DNA of 40,111 nt from positions 1-40,111 of the forward strand of contig JADZCC010000054.1 of assembly GCA_020851785.1 (NCBI GenBank), in the 5' to 3' direction. The translations under genes and the position numbers were made by a program. This document shows, one piece after another, positions 7,775-15,226 of this stretch (positions within the stretch are counted from its first letter, which is position 1; each line of letters begins with the position of its first letter). The notes under the pieces were generated by a model. The model saw nothing but the letters and a program-made list of their open reading frames with translations, was not told the origin of the DNA and made no database searches. The DNA comes from Anaerolineales bacterium (lineage in GTDB: Bacteria > Chloroflexota > Anaerolineae > Anaerolineales > Villigracilaceae).

Positions 7775-10243
7775 TCAATCTTCGGCCCCGTCTTCTTTTC
7801 TTTTCTTCGGCTTGGGCGGTTTAATCGTCGCCTGTTTGGACAAAGCAATCTCTAACACGTCGTCCATGTGTTTGACCGGGATGATCTTCAATTCAGATTT
7901 CGCGCTTTTGGGCAGGTCCACCAAATCTTTGAGATTTTTTTCGGGGAGGATGACCGTCTTCAGTCCGGCGCGATGCGCGGCCAGGACTTTCTCACGCACG
8001 CCGCCAATTGGCAAAACGCGACCGCGTAACGTAATCTCACCGGTCATGCCGACATGTTTCAAAACCGGGCGGCCGGTCAATGCGGAAATGATGGCCGTGG
8101 CCATCGTAATCCCCGCGGAAGGGCCGTCTTTGGGAATGCCGCCTTCAGGCATGTGAACGTGAATGTCGAAGCGCTCAAAGATGTCCATGTCAATTTTCAA
8201 CACGGCCACTCGAGACTTGATATACGTCAGCGCGGCCTGACCGGATTCTTGCATCACCTCGCCCATTTGACCGGTCATCTGCATCCCGCCTTTGCCTTCA
8301 ATGATGGCGACTTCCACGGCCATAATCTCGCCGCCGTTTTCAGTCCAGGCCAGGCCGGTGGCTACGCCCACTTCGTCGTTACGCTCCGCCTCCGGTTGAA
8401 AGGTCTGTTGCGGGCCGAGCAATTTCTCCAGCCCGTCGGCAACAATCGCCGTGGGATATTTCTTGCCTTCCGCTTTCATGCGCGCCACCTTACGACTGGC
8501 CCGCCCAATTTCGCGTTCCAAATTTCGCACTCCGGCTTCGTACGTGTATTCGCGGACAATTTTACGCACGGCATCTTCTTCAAACTTGACGCCCAACGTT
8601 TCAATGCCATTTTCCTCCAACTGGCGCGGGATTAAATAGCGATTCGCAATCTCCACTTTTTCTTCTTCCAGATAACCGGAGAATTCAATAATTTCCATGC
8701 GATCCAACAACGGGTATGGGATGGTGGAAAGCGAATTGGCCGTGGTGACAAACATCACCTTGGATAAATCGAAGGGCAGTTCGAGATAATGATCGCTAAA
8801 GCTGGAGTTCTGCTCCGGGTCGAGGACTTCCAACATCGCCGAAGCGGGGTCGCCGCGAAAGTCGGAATAGAGCTTGTCAATTTCATCCAACATAAAGAGC
8901 GGATTGGCCGTGCCAGCCCGCTTCATCGTTTGAATAATTCGCCCGGGCAGGGCGCCAATGTACGTGCGCCGATGGCCGCGAATCTCGGCTTCGTCGCGCA
9001 CGCCGCCCAGCGAAACGCGCACAAACTTGCGCCCCAGCGCATCTGCAATCGAACGTCCCAGCGAGGTTTTGCCCACGCCTGGCGGGCCGTAAAAACACAG
9101 GATCGGCTGGCGTTCTTTTTTGGGTTTCAACGAACGCACGGCAATATATTCCAAAATTCTTTCTTTGGCTTTCCGCAAGCCGTAATGATCGCGCTCCAAA
9201 ATCTTGGCGGCGTTTTTCACGTCCAAATTATCGGGCGTCACGTTCTTCCACGGCAGGTCCACCAACCAGTCCAGATACGTGCGAATCACGCCCACTTCAG
9301 GCGCCATCGGCGGCATCTGATTCAAGCGCTCCACTTCTTTGAGCGCCACGCGCCGGGCCTCTTCCGGCAGGTCGGCCGCTTCCACCCGTTTTTTTACATC
9401 GCCCATATCGCGCGCAAAAATATCGCCTTCGCCCAACTCGGTTTGAATCTGCTTCATCTGTTCGCGCAAATAAAACTCACGTTGGGTTTTATCCACTTCA
9501 TTTTGCACGCGCGAGTGAATTTCATCTTCCAATTCCAGCACGTCCACTTCCTGCGCCAGCAGGGCGTTCAACTGACCGAGCCGCGCTTTCGGGTCCAAAA
9601 TCAAAAGCAAACGCAACTTGGCCTCATAATTCAAAGACAGCGAAGTGGCGATCATATCCGCCAGCCAGCCCGGCTCGGCGATGTTCAACGCATACAAATG
9701 CGCTTCCTCAGGGATCGAACGATCCAATTGCACGCACCGCTCAAACAAATCCAGCGCCGAGCGCATCAACGCCTGCAAACTGCGGTCGGCCTGTTGCGGC
9801 TCCACAATCACCCGCGCCCGCACTTTCAAATACGGCTTCACATGCACAAACTCAACAATCTCAACGCGTCTGCGCCCCTGCACCAAAGCGGAATACGAGC
9901 CGTCTGGCGTGTTCAACAAGCGCCCCACCGCCATCTCCACCCCAATCGGCAGAAAATCCTCCACGCCCGGCTCTTCCACGTCCGGGTCGCGTTGCGTCAG
10001 CCCAATCACCGGCTGTCCTTTTTTCTGCGCTTCCTGCACCGCCAGCAGAGAGGCCTCACGCCCCACAAAAATGGGCGAAACCATGCGCGGGAAAATCACC
10101 AGGTCGCGCAGGGGCAGAACCGCCGCCTCAATCAGCCCGGACGAATCCGGCTCCAGGTTGGCCACGCGGTACAACTCTTCCGTACGCTGGGAAAGCGTCT
10201 GGTCAAAATTATCTTCTTCTTCATTCCAATACGGTTGACTCAT
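7775..10243 (-). CDS. lon: ATP-dependent Lon protease
   Basis: 822 residues, the full LonA length. An N-terminal substrate-binding LAN domain comes first (about 40-245, PLRDLVIFPRMVSPIFVGR), then a coiled linker. The AAA+ module has Walker A GPPGVGKT (386-393), Walker B FMLDEID (450-456) and sensor/arginine regions. The C-terminal protease has the Ser-Lys dyad Ser709 in PKDGPSAG and Lys752 in REKVLAAHRAG. A short basic tail (KPPKPKKRKEDGAED) ends the protein. It degrades damaged and regulatory proteins in the cytoplasm. The ATG lies inside the 3' end of folC (23-base overlap), with GGAAG 7 bases upstream, so lon is probably co-transcribed with folC. No CIRCE-like heat-shock operator was seen. 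Confidence 0.97.
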   Translation of the reverse strand: MSQPYWNEEEDNFDQTLSQRTEELYRVANLEPDSSGLIEAAVLPLRDLVIFPRMVSPIFVGREASLLAVQEAQKKGQPVIGLTQRDPDVEEPGVEDFLPIGVEMAVGRLLNTPDGSYSALVQGRRRVEIVEFVHVKPYLKVRARVIVEPQQADRSLQALMRSALDLFERCVQLDRSIPEEAHLYALNIAEPGWLADMIATSLSLNYEAKLRLLLILDPKARLGQLNALLAQEVDVLELEDEIHSRVQNEVDKTQREFYLREQMKQIQTELGEGDIFARDMGDVKKRVEAADLPEEARRVALKEVERLNQMPPMAPEVGVIRTYLDWLVDLPWKNVTPDNLDVKNAAKILERDHYGLRKAKERILEYIAVRSLKPKKERQPILCFYGPPGVGKTSLGRSIADALGRKFVRVSLGGVRDEAEIRGHRRTYIGALPGRIIQTMKRAGTANPLFMLDEIDKLYSDFRGDPASAMLEVLDPEQNSSFSDHYLELPFDLSKVMFVTTANSLSTIPYPLLDRMEIIEFSGYLEEEKVEIANRYLIPRQLEENGIETLGVKFEEDAVRKIVREYTYEAGVRNLEREIGRASRKVARMKAEGKKYPTAIVADGLEKLLGPQQTFQPEAERNDEVGVATGLAWTENGGEIMAVEVAIIEGKGGMQMTGQMGEVMQESGQAALTYIKSRVAVLKIDMDIFERFDIHVHMPEGGIPKDGPSAGITMATAIISALTGRPVLKHVGMTGEITLRGRVLPIGGVREKVLAAHRAGLKTVILPEKNLKDLVDLPKSAKSELKIIPVKHMDDVLEIALSKQATIKPPKPKKRKEDGAED

Positions 10244-11540
10244 TGATAAACTTCCATTCTTTCATCACTTCCGCGGTCACAAACATCGAACCGGCGGATA
10301 AAACAATGCTACCATCTTTTGCGGACAATTCCAGCGCCCGCGCCAAAGCAGACTTAACGGGAGTTGCCGCCTCCGCCTCCGCCCCGGCCTGCTCGGCCAA
10401 CCTGACAATTTTTTCCACTTCCAAAGCCCGCGGATGATCCGCCCGTGTGGCTATCACCTTCTTCAACTTTGATTTCAGCGCCGCAAACATACTCAAGATG
10501 TTTTTATCTTCCGATGCGCCGAAAATTAAATACGCTTGTTTATCTGGGAAATATTCTTCGAGAGTCAAACTCAGCCTTTCGAAAGAATCCTGATTGTGAG
10601 CAGAATCAAATATCAGCGGCGGGTCGAGACGGGCAATTTCAAACCGAGCGCGCCATTGTACTTCAGAAAATCCTTTTTGAATCTGCGCGTCCGTCATTTC
10701 AAGTCCGCTTTTTTTGAGCGCGGCATAGGCCGTCGCGGCGTTCTCAATTTGATACTTTCCAAGTAGCGGAGTGCTGAATGCTAAATGCTGAATGCTGAAT
10801 TTTTGTCCATCTAAAGAAGATTCAATAAATTCAGCTTTGATGTCTCTGCCAACCAAAGTGAAATCACAATTCTTTTCCTTTGCCCTTTGTTCTAAAACCT
10901 GCAAGGCTTCAGCCTTTTGCGGCGAAGAAACCACCGGAACGTTTTGCTTAATAATGCCCGCCTTCTCGCCCGCAATCAGCGTGAGCGTATTGCCCAGCAC
11001 GGCCGTGTGATCATAGGATAGCGAAGTAATCACCGAAACTTTCGGAGTCAAGACATTGGTCGCATCCAGCCTGCCGCCCAGCCCCACCTCAAACACGGCG
11101 GCCGTCGCTCCATATTTTGCAAAGGCCATAAAGGCCAAGGCGGTCGTAATTTCAAAAGTGGTGAGTTTTGCAACCTTGGCCACCTGCGGTTTAATTTCTT
11201 CAACCAACTCGTTCAATTGCGCGTGTGAAATCGGCGCGCCATCAATTTGAATCCGCTCGCAAAAATCCAGCAAATGCGGCGAAGTATATAAACCGGTTTT
11301 ATATCCCGCCGCCTTTAACGCCGAAGCGCACAACGCCGAAACCGAACCTTTGCCCTTCGTGCCCGCCACATGGATAATCGGATATTGATTTTGCGGGTTG
11401 CCCAGCGCCTCCATCAAAGCCAACATACGCTCCAAATTAAAATCCGCCTTGGCCAGTTCGGAGGAATGTTTCAGGCTATAATCCACAAAGGAATAAAGAT
11501 AATCTAAAGTTTGGTTATATTGAGTTTCGATATTCGTCAT
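10221..11540 (-). CDS. folC: Bifunctional folylpolyglutamate synthase/dihydrofolate synthase
   Basis: 439-residue Mur-ligase-superfamily enzyme adding glutamate to (dihydro)folates. It has the P-loop GTKGKGS (60-66), TSPHLLDFCERI (86-97), the FEVGLGGRLDATN segment (150-162), YDHTAVLG, and the C-terminal-domain motifs ARFE, DSAHN and IFGASEDKN. The start at 11540 is chosen because the protein then begins MTNIETQYNQTLDYLYS, as in the family; an in-frame ATG at 11642 lies in the divergent DUF503 gene. No Shine-Dalgarno is present, but a good promoter ends 6 bases before the ATG (see 11547-11575). Residues 248-256 (FSIQHLAFS) are encoded by a 7-bp tandem repeat. Overlaps lon by 23 bases. Confidence 0.93.
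   Translation of the reverse strand: MTNIETQYNQTLDYLYSFVDYSLKHSSELAKADFNLERMLALMEALGNPQNQYPIIHVAGTKGKGSVSALCASALKAAGYKTGLYTSPHLLDFCERIQIDGAPISHAQLNELVEEIKPQVAKVAKLTTFEITTALAFMAFAKYGATAAVFEVGLGGRLDATNVLTPKVSVITSLSYDHTAVLGNTLTLIAGEKAGIIKQNVPVVSSPQKAEALQVLEQRAKEKNCDFTLVGRDIKAEFIESSLDGQKFSIQHLAFSTPLLGKYQIENAATAYAALKKSGLEMTDAQIQKGFSEVQWRARFEIARLDPPLIFDSAHNQDSFERLSLTLEEYFPDKQAYLIFGASEDKNILSMFAALKSKLKKVIATRADHPRALEVEKIVRLAEQAGAEAEAATPVKSALARALELSAKDGSIVLSAGSMFVTAEVMKEWKFINESTVLE
10772..10799. repeat. Four tandem heptamers TGCTGAA inside folC
   Basis: Units at 10772, 10779, 10786 and 10793: TGCTGAA, TGCTAAA, TGCTGAA, TGCTGAA. They are read through in folC as part of FSIQHLAFS. One of several unrelated 7-8 bp repeat families in the window. 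Confidence 0.85.
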
Positions 11541-11546
11541 GGGAAA

Positions 11547-11575
11547 ATTGTAAATCCAAACAAGTAAATTGTCAT
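11547..11575 (-). promoter_or_regulatory. folC promoter, predicted leaderless
   Basis: On the minus strand ATGACA (11570-11575, 5 of 6 to TTGACA), a 17-base spacer and TACAAT (11547-11552, 5 of 6 to TATAAT). Only 6 bases separate the -10 from the folC ATG, so transcription should begin at or beside the A of the start codon. The -35 overlaps the first bases of the divergent DUF503 gene. Confidence 0.65.
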
Positions 11576-11855
11576 GCTCGCCACGCTCACCATCCACCTG
11601 CACCTCCCGGCTTGCGCTTCTCTCAAAGAAAAACGCGGACAAATCAAACCGCTAATCTCGCGCTTGCATCGTGAGTTCAACGTCTCCGTCGCCGAAATGG
11701 GCTTGCAAGACAAATGGGCAGAAAGCCTCATTGTCTGCGCCATGGTCAATTCAGACAATGTCATTCTTCAACAATCACTACAAGCTATCGCCAAATGGGT
11801 GGAGGGCAATTGGCGCGATGGCGACGTAATTGATTTGAAGATTGAATTATTTTGA
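11574..11855 (+). CDS. DUF503 family protein (YlxP-like)
   Basis: 93-residue protein of the DUF503/YlxP family. It opens with LTIHLHLPACASLKEKRGQIKPLISRLHREFNVSVAE, which contains the family's hallmark SLKEKR. WVEGNWRDGDVIDLKIELF closes the fold. In Firmicutes ylxP sits near translation factors (infB, rbfA), but the molecular role is not established and no such neighbours are here. Single gene on the plus strand, divergent from folC (34-base gap between start codons) and followed by a heptamer-built hairpin. Confidence 0.88.
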   Translation: MLATLTIHLHLPACASLKEKRGQIKPLISRLHREFNVSVAEMGLQDKWAESLIVCAMVNSDNVILQQSLQAIAKWVEGNWRDGDVIDLKIELF

Positions 11856-11920
11856 GTTGAGAGTTCAAAGCTGAAGGTTACAGGTTTTCAACCTTAAATT
11901 TTCAACTTGCAACCTTCAGC
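11856..11920. repeat. Inverted arrays of 7-bp repeats (GTTGARR / YTTCAAC)
   Basis: Four heptamers in one orientation (11856 GTTGAGA, 11863 GTTCAAA, 11870 GCTGAAG, 11877 GTTACAG) are followed by five in the other (11886 TTTCAAC, 11893 CTTAAAT, 11900 TTTCAAC, 11907 TTGCAAC, 11914 CTTCAGC). The right array supplies the last codons of the YcaQ-like gene. The same arrangement recurs in murG at 22471-22542. Confidence 0.75.
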
Positions 11921-11928
11921 TTTTGTTT
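11867..11928 (+). terminator. Hairpin terminator after DUF503, formed by the repeats
   Basis: 13-bp perfect stem AAAGCTGAAGGTT (11867-11879) with AACCTTCAGCTTT (11911-11923), a 31-base loop and then TTTTGTTTT on the plus strand. It overlaps the 3' end of the convergent YcaQ-like gene. The large loop makes efficiency uncertain. Confidence 0.55.
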
Positions 11929-13164
11929 TAAATGCGTTCTCAACTTGGACTGCTTAATGCCGCTCACATCCACCTTCTTCGCGTTCAACATCTTCGCAAA
12001 ACGAGTCAAGCCGTTTGCAAACGCTTCTGCAAAAGCAGAATCCAGCGTGGTATCTTTCTCCAACCAAAAACCGAGAATCTGAAACGTCTGCGTCGCGCGA
12101 TCAAACTTCGAGTCAAAGCGCGCCACCAAATCATCGCCATACAAAACCGGCAGGACGTAATATCCCCAACGCCGTTTGGGCGCAGGCGTGTACACTTCCC
12201 AAATATATTCAAAGTCAAACAATTTTTTTGCCCGCCCGCGCGCGCTGACAATATCCAACGGCGAAAGAAAGGTCATTTCTTCCAACGTGTTTGTTTCTTT
12301 GGGATTCCAACCTTTGGGGACTCTACCCTTTTCCAGCGACTCCAACGCCGAAAGGTCTTCTGCCAAAACAAGATAGACATCGCGTCCGCCCTCGACCTGA
12401 ACCTGCGCAAACCGCCCAGACTCCTTCCACGCCCCCAGCAGATTCTCAACCTCCGCTTTGGAAAAATCCCGCTGAATGGAATATTGCCATTCAGCCTTCA
12501 TACTCCCCTCGCGCTTCAAGCCCACAAAAGAAACTGCTTTACGCGCAAAAAATTCAATCGCTTCTTTTTCCGTAGCCACATAATCATACTTTTTTGGCGC
12601 AATCTTTTCACGAAAATCATAAAAGCGCTCAAAACCTTCGCGGTGATGAATCATCAACTCGCCGCATAACCACATATCAAACAGGGCCACGGCAGTTTCC
12701 TTCCGTCCGCGATAGCTGTGCGTTTTGAGACGCTGGCCGTCAAAATCACGGTTGCCCATGGGACCATTTTTTCTCAACTCCGCCCGCACCTGCTCCAAAA
12801 CTTTTTGATGTTCCGGCACAAAATATTTCACATATTCATTTTGCAAACGCCGTTCCTGATGAAAACGCCAATACGGCAAATCCGCCATCGGATACATGGC
12901 CAGCCAGCCGCCGTAATCAAAAAACTCGCGGTCTGCATACGCCGCCTGATACAAATACTGCGGCTGATAATTAATCACGCGGCTGTGCAAAACAATGTCC
13001 TGACTGCGCGCAATCATGGTCAACGGGTCCAGTTGCACGGCCTCACAGGCGCGAATCGCCTCGGCCGCGCCCGCTTTGCCTTTCCATCTTCGTCCGGGCC
13101 ATAACCCTTGCTTGCCAAGCACAAAACGCCTGGCGGTTTGTTGCGAAATATTAATTGGCTTCAT
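11902..13164 (-). CDS. Winged-helix DNA glycosylase of the YcaQ/AlkX (HTH_42) family
   Basis: 420 residues matching the HTH_42/YcaQ family of tandem winged-helix glycosylases, which excise bulky alkylated bases and unhook interstrand crosslinks. The sequence has the early VQLDPLTMIARSQDIVLHSRV segment. Within it, residues 44-46 are Gln-Leu-Asp, fitting the Q-x-D catalytic signature of the YcaQ/AlkX branch rather than the Q-x-Q of AlkZ. Later family stretches include FDYGGWLAMYPMADLPYWRF, FLSPLDIV and RWGYYVLPVLYGDDLVARFD. There is no Shine-Dalgarno; a promoter ends 6 bases before the ATG. The last six codons lie in a heptamer repeat. With tag at 639-1238 it gives the window two alkylation-repair glycosylases. 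Activity is inferred from the motif only. Confidence 0.82.
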   Translation of the reverse strand: MKPINISQQTARRFVLGKQGLWPGRRWKGKAGAAEAIRACEAVQLDPLTMIARSQDIVLHSRVINYQPQYLYQAAYADREFFDYGGWLAMYPMADLPYWRFHQERRLQNEYVKYFVPEHQKVLEQVRAELRKNGPMGNRDFDGQRLKTHSYRGRKETAVALFDMWLCGELMIHHREGFERFYDFREKIAPKKYDYVATEKEAIEFFARKAVSFVGLKREGSMKAEWQYSIQRDFSKAEVENLLGAWKESGRFAQVQVEGGRDVYLVLAEDLSALESLEKGRVPKGWNPKETNTLEEMTFLSPLDIVSARGRAKKLFDFEYIWEVYTPAPKRRWGYYVLPVLYGDDLVARFDSKFDRATQTFQILGFWLEKDTTLDSAFAEAFANGLTRFAKMLNAKKVDVSGIKQSKLRTHLKQKLKVAS

Positions 13165-13170
13165 CTTTCA

Positions 13171-13199
13171 ATTCTAGTTCATTTGTTCTAGTTTGTAAA
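13171..13199 (-). promoter_or_regulatory. Promoter of the YcaQ-like gene, predicted leaderless
   Basis: Minus strand: TTTACA (13194-13199), a 17-base spacer and TAGAAT (13171-13176), each 5 of 6 to consensus. Six bases (TGAAAG) then lead to the ATG at 13164. The -10 sits within a CTAGTT repeat unit. Confidence 0.6.
13174..13193. repeat. CTAGTT motif repeated at 14-base spacing
   Basis: CTAGTT at 13174-13179 and 13188-13193, 14 bases (two heptads) apart, inside the YcaQ-like gene's promoter. The same core occurs at 8-base spacing at 30683-30704 and 33143-33174. Confidence 0.5.
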
Positions 13200-13204
13200 T
13201 TCTT

Positions 13205-13233
13205 AAAATAAAACCGAGACGCATCGTCTCGGT
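13205..13233 (-). terminator. Intrinsic terminator after the two small membrane genes
   Basis: Perfect 9-bp stem ACCGAGACG/CGTCTCGGT with a 3-base loop, followed on the minus strand by TTTATTTT. About 30 bases past the stop at 13262. Confidence 0.88.
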
Positions 13234-13259
13234 CTATTGTCCATCGTCTATGGTCTGCG
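13232..13259. repeat. Four tandem heptamers GTCYATN
   Basis: GTCTATT (13232), GTCCATC (13239), GTCTATG (13246), GTCTGCG (13253), lying between the stop of the 63-residue gene and its terminator. A separate sequence family from the other repeats, with the same 7-bp period. Confidence 0.75.
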
Positions 13260-13261
13260 AT

Positions 13262-13453
13262 CTAATCGTCATTCAGCGCGGCAATGGCGCGAAGCAAGCC
13301 AAAGACCAGCACGCCCAACTTCATGCCTTCGCCAGCGGTGATCGCCGTTTCGCGTTCGTTGCGTTCCGCGCGACGCGAAATCAACAGCGCGGCAATTAAT
13401 CCGGTAATTGCGCCAATCAGGGCGCCGCCTAAAATAATACGGCTTTTGTTCAT
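13262..13453 (-). CDS. Small membrane protein, 63 residues, unknown function
   Basis: One clear N-terminal transmembrane segment (about 6-25, IILGGALIGAITGLIAALLI) followed by a charged stretch (SRRAERNERE) and a second, weaker hydrophobic segment (LGVLVFGLLRAIAAL). The glycine-rich first helix next to charged residues resembles YtxH-like stress proteins, but no family is assigned. AAGGA lies 7 bases before the ATG, and the ATG overlaps the upstream gene's stop as ATGA, so it is translationally coupled to the 141-residue membrane protein. Confidence 0.7.
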   Translation of the reverse strand: MNKSRIILGGALIGAITGLIAALLISRRAERNERETAITAGEGMKLGVLVFGLLRAIAALNDD

Positions 13454-13875
13454 GGAGTCATCCTTCCGATAAATTCTTTGAGGTTTTCAAGCCAGGCATT
13501 CAGCCCAATCACCGGCTTCACCAACGCATCCGCCCCGCGCACAATATAACCGCGCGCGATGTATACGTAATCCTGCGCGAGGCCGGTATAGTGTGGCAGG
13601 CGGGCCAGCGCGAGCGCCAACAGGTAAATCACGCCAATCAAAAGCGCCAGCGCAATGATGCCCGCAATCATCACGGGGATTAAAATCCACATCGTGGAAA
13701 TCGCCGCCCAACGACCCACGTCCCCGCCCGCGTTGAAGGTTGCAAGACAAATCAAAACAATCAAGCCGATTATCAATAAAGTCGCAATAACCACCGGCAG
13801 GATGATTTTCCGCATCACCTGTTTACGATGTTGGGTATAGGAATAACGTTCAACTTGCGGAATTTGGGCCTTCAT
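13450..13875 (-). CDS. Small membrane protein, 141 residues, unknown function
   Basis: Basic N-terminus (about 1-23), a transmembrane helix near 24-46 (IILPVVIATLLIIGLIVLICL) and a long hydrophobic span from about 58 to 90 that could form one or two more helices. A C-terminal amphipathic region (ARGYIVRGADALVKPVIGL) follows. I do not recognise a family. It is the first gene after the ftsZ terminator, has its own extended -10 promoter 7 bases before the ATG and no Shine-Dalgarno, so it is probably not part of the dcw transcript. Coupled by ATGA to the 63-residue protein. Confidence 0.7.
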   Translation of the reverse strand: MKAQIPQVERYSYTQHRKQVMRKIILPVVIATLLIIGLIVLICLATFNAGGDVGRWAAISTMWILIPVMIAGIIALALLIGVIYLLALALARLPHYTGLAQDYVYIARGYIVRGADALVKPVIGLNAWLENLKEFIGRMTP

Positions 13876-13882
13876 GGGAAGT

Positions 13883-13891
13883 ATTTTAGCA
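13883..13891 (-). promoter_or_regulatory. Extended -10 promoter, predicted leaderless
   Basis: TGC followed by TAAAAT on the minus strand (an extended -10), with 7 bases from the hexamer to the ATG at 13875. The -35 position falls inside the ftsZ terminator stem and does not match TTGACA; the TG extension could compensate. Confidence 0.5.
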
Positions 13892-13898
13892 TGAAATA

Positions 13899-13937
13899 AA
13901 AAAGAGACAGGCGCTTTGGAAGCGCCTGTCTCTTTTT
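13899..13937. terminator. Strong terminator ending the dcw operon
   Basis: 18-bp perfect stem (13899-13916 with 13920-13937) and a 3-base TGG loop, with GC-rich core GACAGGCGC. Runs of A and T at the outer ends give a U tract on both strands. It starts 12 bases past the ftsZ stop and should end the cell-division transcript. Confidence 0.95.
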
Positions 13938-13948
13938 AGTTATTCCAG

Positions 13949-15112
13949 TTATCTTCGATTTCTCAAAAACGTCGGGACGTCCAGGTCGTCGCTGTGAATG
14001 CTGGGAGGCGGAGCAGATTTTTGCTCGCCAGCGGAGGGTTTGAATTCAGCCGTCACGTTGACCGATTCGGTCGCGCGGGGAAAGGTCACTGGAATTGAAG
14101 CAGGCTTCTCGTTGGTGCGCGGGAGGCGTTCCAACGCGCGGCGCGGAATGCCGCTCCGCTCAAAGCCGGTGGCGATCACGGTGACGCGAATCTCGTCGCC
14201 CATTTCAGGATCCACCACCGCGCCGAAGATCATGTTCACATCCGGGTGGGCCGTTTCGCGGATGATCGCGGCGGCCTGATTGACTTCAAAGAGGGTCATG
14301 TTGGAGCCGCCCGTGACGTTAAAGAGCACGCCGCGCGCGCCGTCAATTGTGATGTCGAGCAGTTGGCTGGAGATGGCTTGCTCGGCCGCAGTTTTGGCGC
14401 GGTCGTCGCCCGAGCCGCGTCCTACGGCCATCAAGGCCGCGCCGCCTTCAGACATGATGGTTTTTACGTCGGCAAAATCCAGGTTGATTAAACCGGGGAT
14501 GGTGATTAACTCGGAGATGCCTTGAATGCCTTGATGCAAAACTTCGTCTGCCATGCGGAAGGCGTCTTGCAGGGACGATTTTTTATCCGCCAGTTGAAGC
14601 AGGCGGTCGTTGGGAATGGAAATTAACGTGTGCGCGTGTTCTTTCATTTTGGCCACGCCCGCCTCGGCGGATTGCGAACGCTTGCCGCCTTCAAAAGTAA
14701 ACGGACGAGTGACCACGCCAATCGTCAACGCGCCGCATTCTTTGGCGACTTGCGAAATGACTGGAGCCGCGCCCGTGCCAGTGCCGCCGCCCATGCCCGC
14801 AGTGACGAAAACCATATCCGCGCCTTTGAGCACGTTGTACAGTTCGTCGGCGGATTCTTCGGCGGCTTTGCGCCCAATTTCAGGGTCGCCGCCCGCGCCC
14901 AAGCCGCGCGTGAGTTTATCGCCGAGGCGCACGCGCACGGGCGCGCGCGAAAGCGTCAGCGCTTGCGCGTCGGTATTTGCGGAAATAAATTCCACGCCTT
15001 GAATGCCTTCTTCCATCATGCGGTTGACGGCATTTTGACCCGCTCCGCCCACGCCAATTACTTTAATGCGGGCAAAGGCTTCGGATGTTTGAGGTTTTCT
15101 AATTTGATCCAT
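13949..15112 (-). CDS. ftsZ: Cell division GTPase FtsZ
   Basis: 387-residue tubulin-like GTPase that polymerises into the Z ring. Visible: the nucleotide-binding start [15 protein letters not shown] (18-32), the tubulin signature GGGTGTG (108-114), the T7-loop region [11 protein letters not shown] with catalytic acidic residues, and a C-terminal linker ending in the conserved peptide [12 protein letters not shown] that binds FtsA and other partners. The start at 15112 is fixed by AGGAGG six bases upstream; an in-frame ATG ten codons earlier lacks such a site. Last gene of the dcw operon, separated from ftsA by 114 bases, the largest gap in the cluster. Confidence 0.98.
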   Translation of the reverse strand: MDQIRKPQTSEAFARIKVIGVGGAGQNAVNRMMEEGIQGVEFISANTDAQALTLSRAPVRVRLGDKLTRGLGAGGDPEIGRKAAEESADELYNVLKGADMVFVTAGMGGGTGTGAAPVISQVAKECGALTIGVVTRPFTFEGGKRSQSAEAGVAKMKEHAHTLISIPNDRLLQLADKKSSLQDAFRMADEVLHQGIQGISELITIPGLINLDFADVKTIMSEGGAALMAVGRGSGDDRAKTAAEQAISSQLLDITIDGARGVLFNVTGGSNMTLFEVNQAAAIIRETAHPDVNMIFGAVVDPEMGDEIRVTVIATGFERSGIPRRALERLPRTNEKPASIPVTFPRATESVNVTAEFKPSAGEQKSAPPPSIHSDDLDVPTFLRNRR

Positions 15113-15117
15113 TGGTT

Positions 15118-15123
15118 CCTCCT
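15118..15123 (-). promoter_or_regulatory. Shine-Dalgarno of ftsZ
   Basis: AGGAGG on the minus strand, five bases from the ATG at 15112. It decides the ftsZ start and is among the strongest ribosome sites in the window. Confidence 0.85.
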
Positions 15124-15179
15124 GGCAAGGAATATTTGCCAATCTTAAACGAAAATGTCTTTTTTTTAAAGGGTAAATA

Positions 15180-15222
15180 ATAGGGCAATTTCATATCATT
15201 ACTACGTATAAATACGCCCTAT
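15180..15222. repeat. Inverted repeat in the ftsA-ftsZ gap
   Basis: ATAGGGC (15180-15186) and GCCCTAT (15216-15222) flank a 29-base AT-rich centre. It could be a leader hairpin or part of an internal ftsZ promoter region; no convincing -35/-10 pair was found. Confidence 0.35.
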
Positions 15223-15226
15223 GCGA

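Noticed and set aside
8789..10246. Long plus-strand open frame (485 codons) opposite lon
   Set aside because: It mirrors the lon coding frame, its product is a His/Gln/Arg-rich low-similarity sequence, and Lon is unmistakable on the other strand. The same reasoning removes other long antisense frames in lon, ftsA and ftsI.
11541..11642. Longer folC with a start at 11642
   Set aside because: The extra 34 residues lie inside the divergent DUF503 gene and show no FolC similarity; the promoter at 11547-11575 would fall within the gene.
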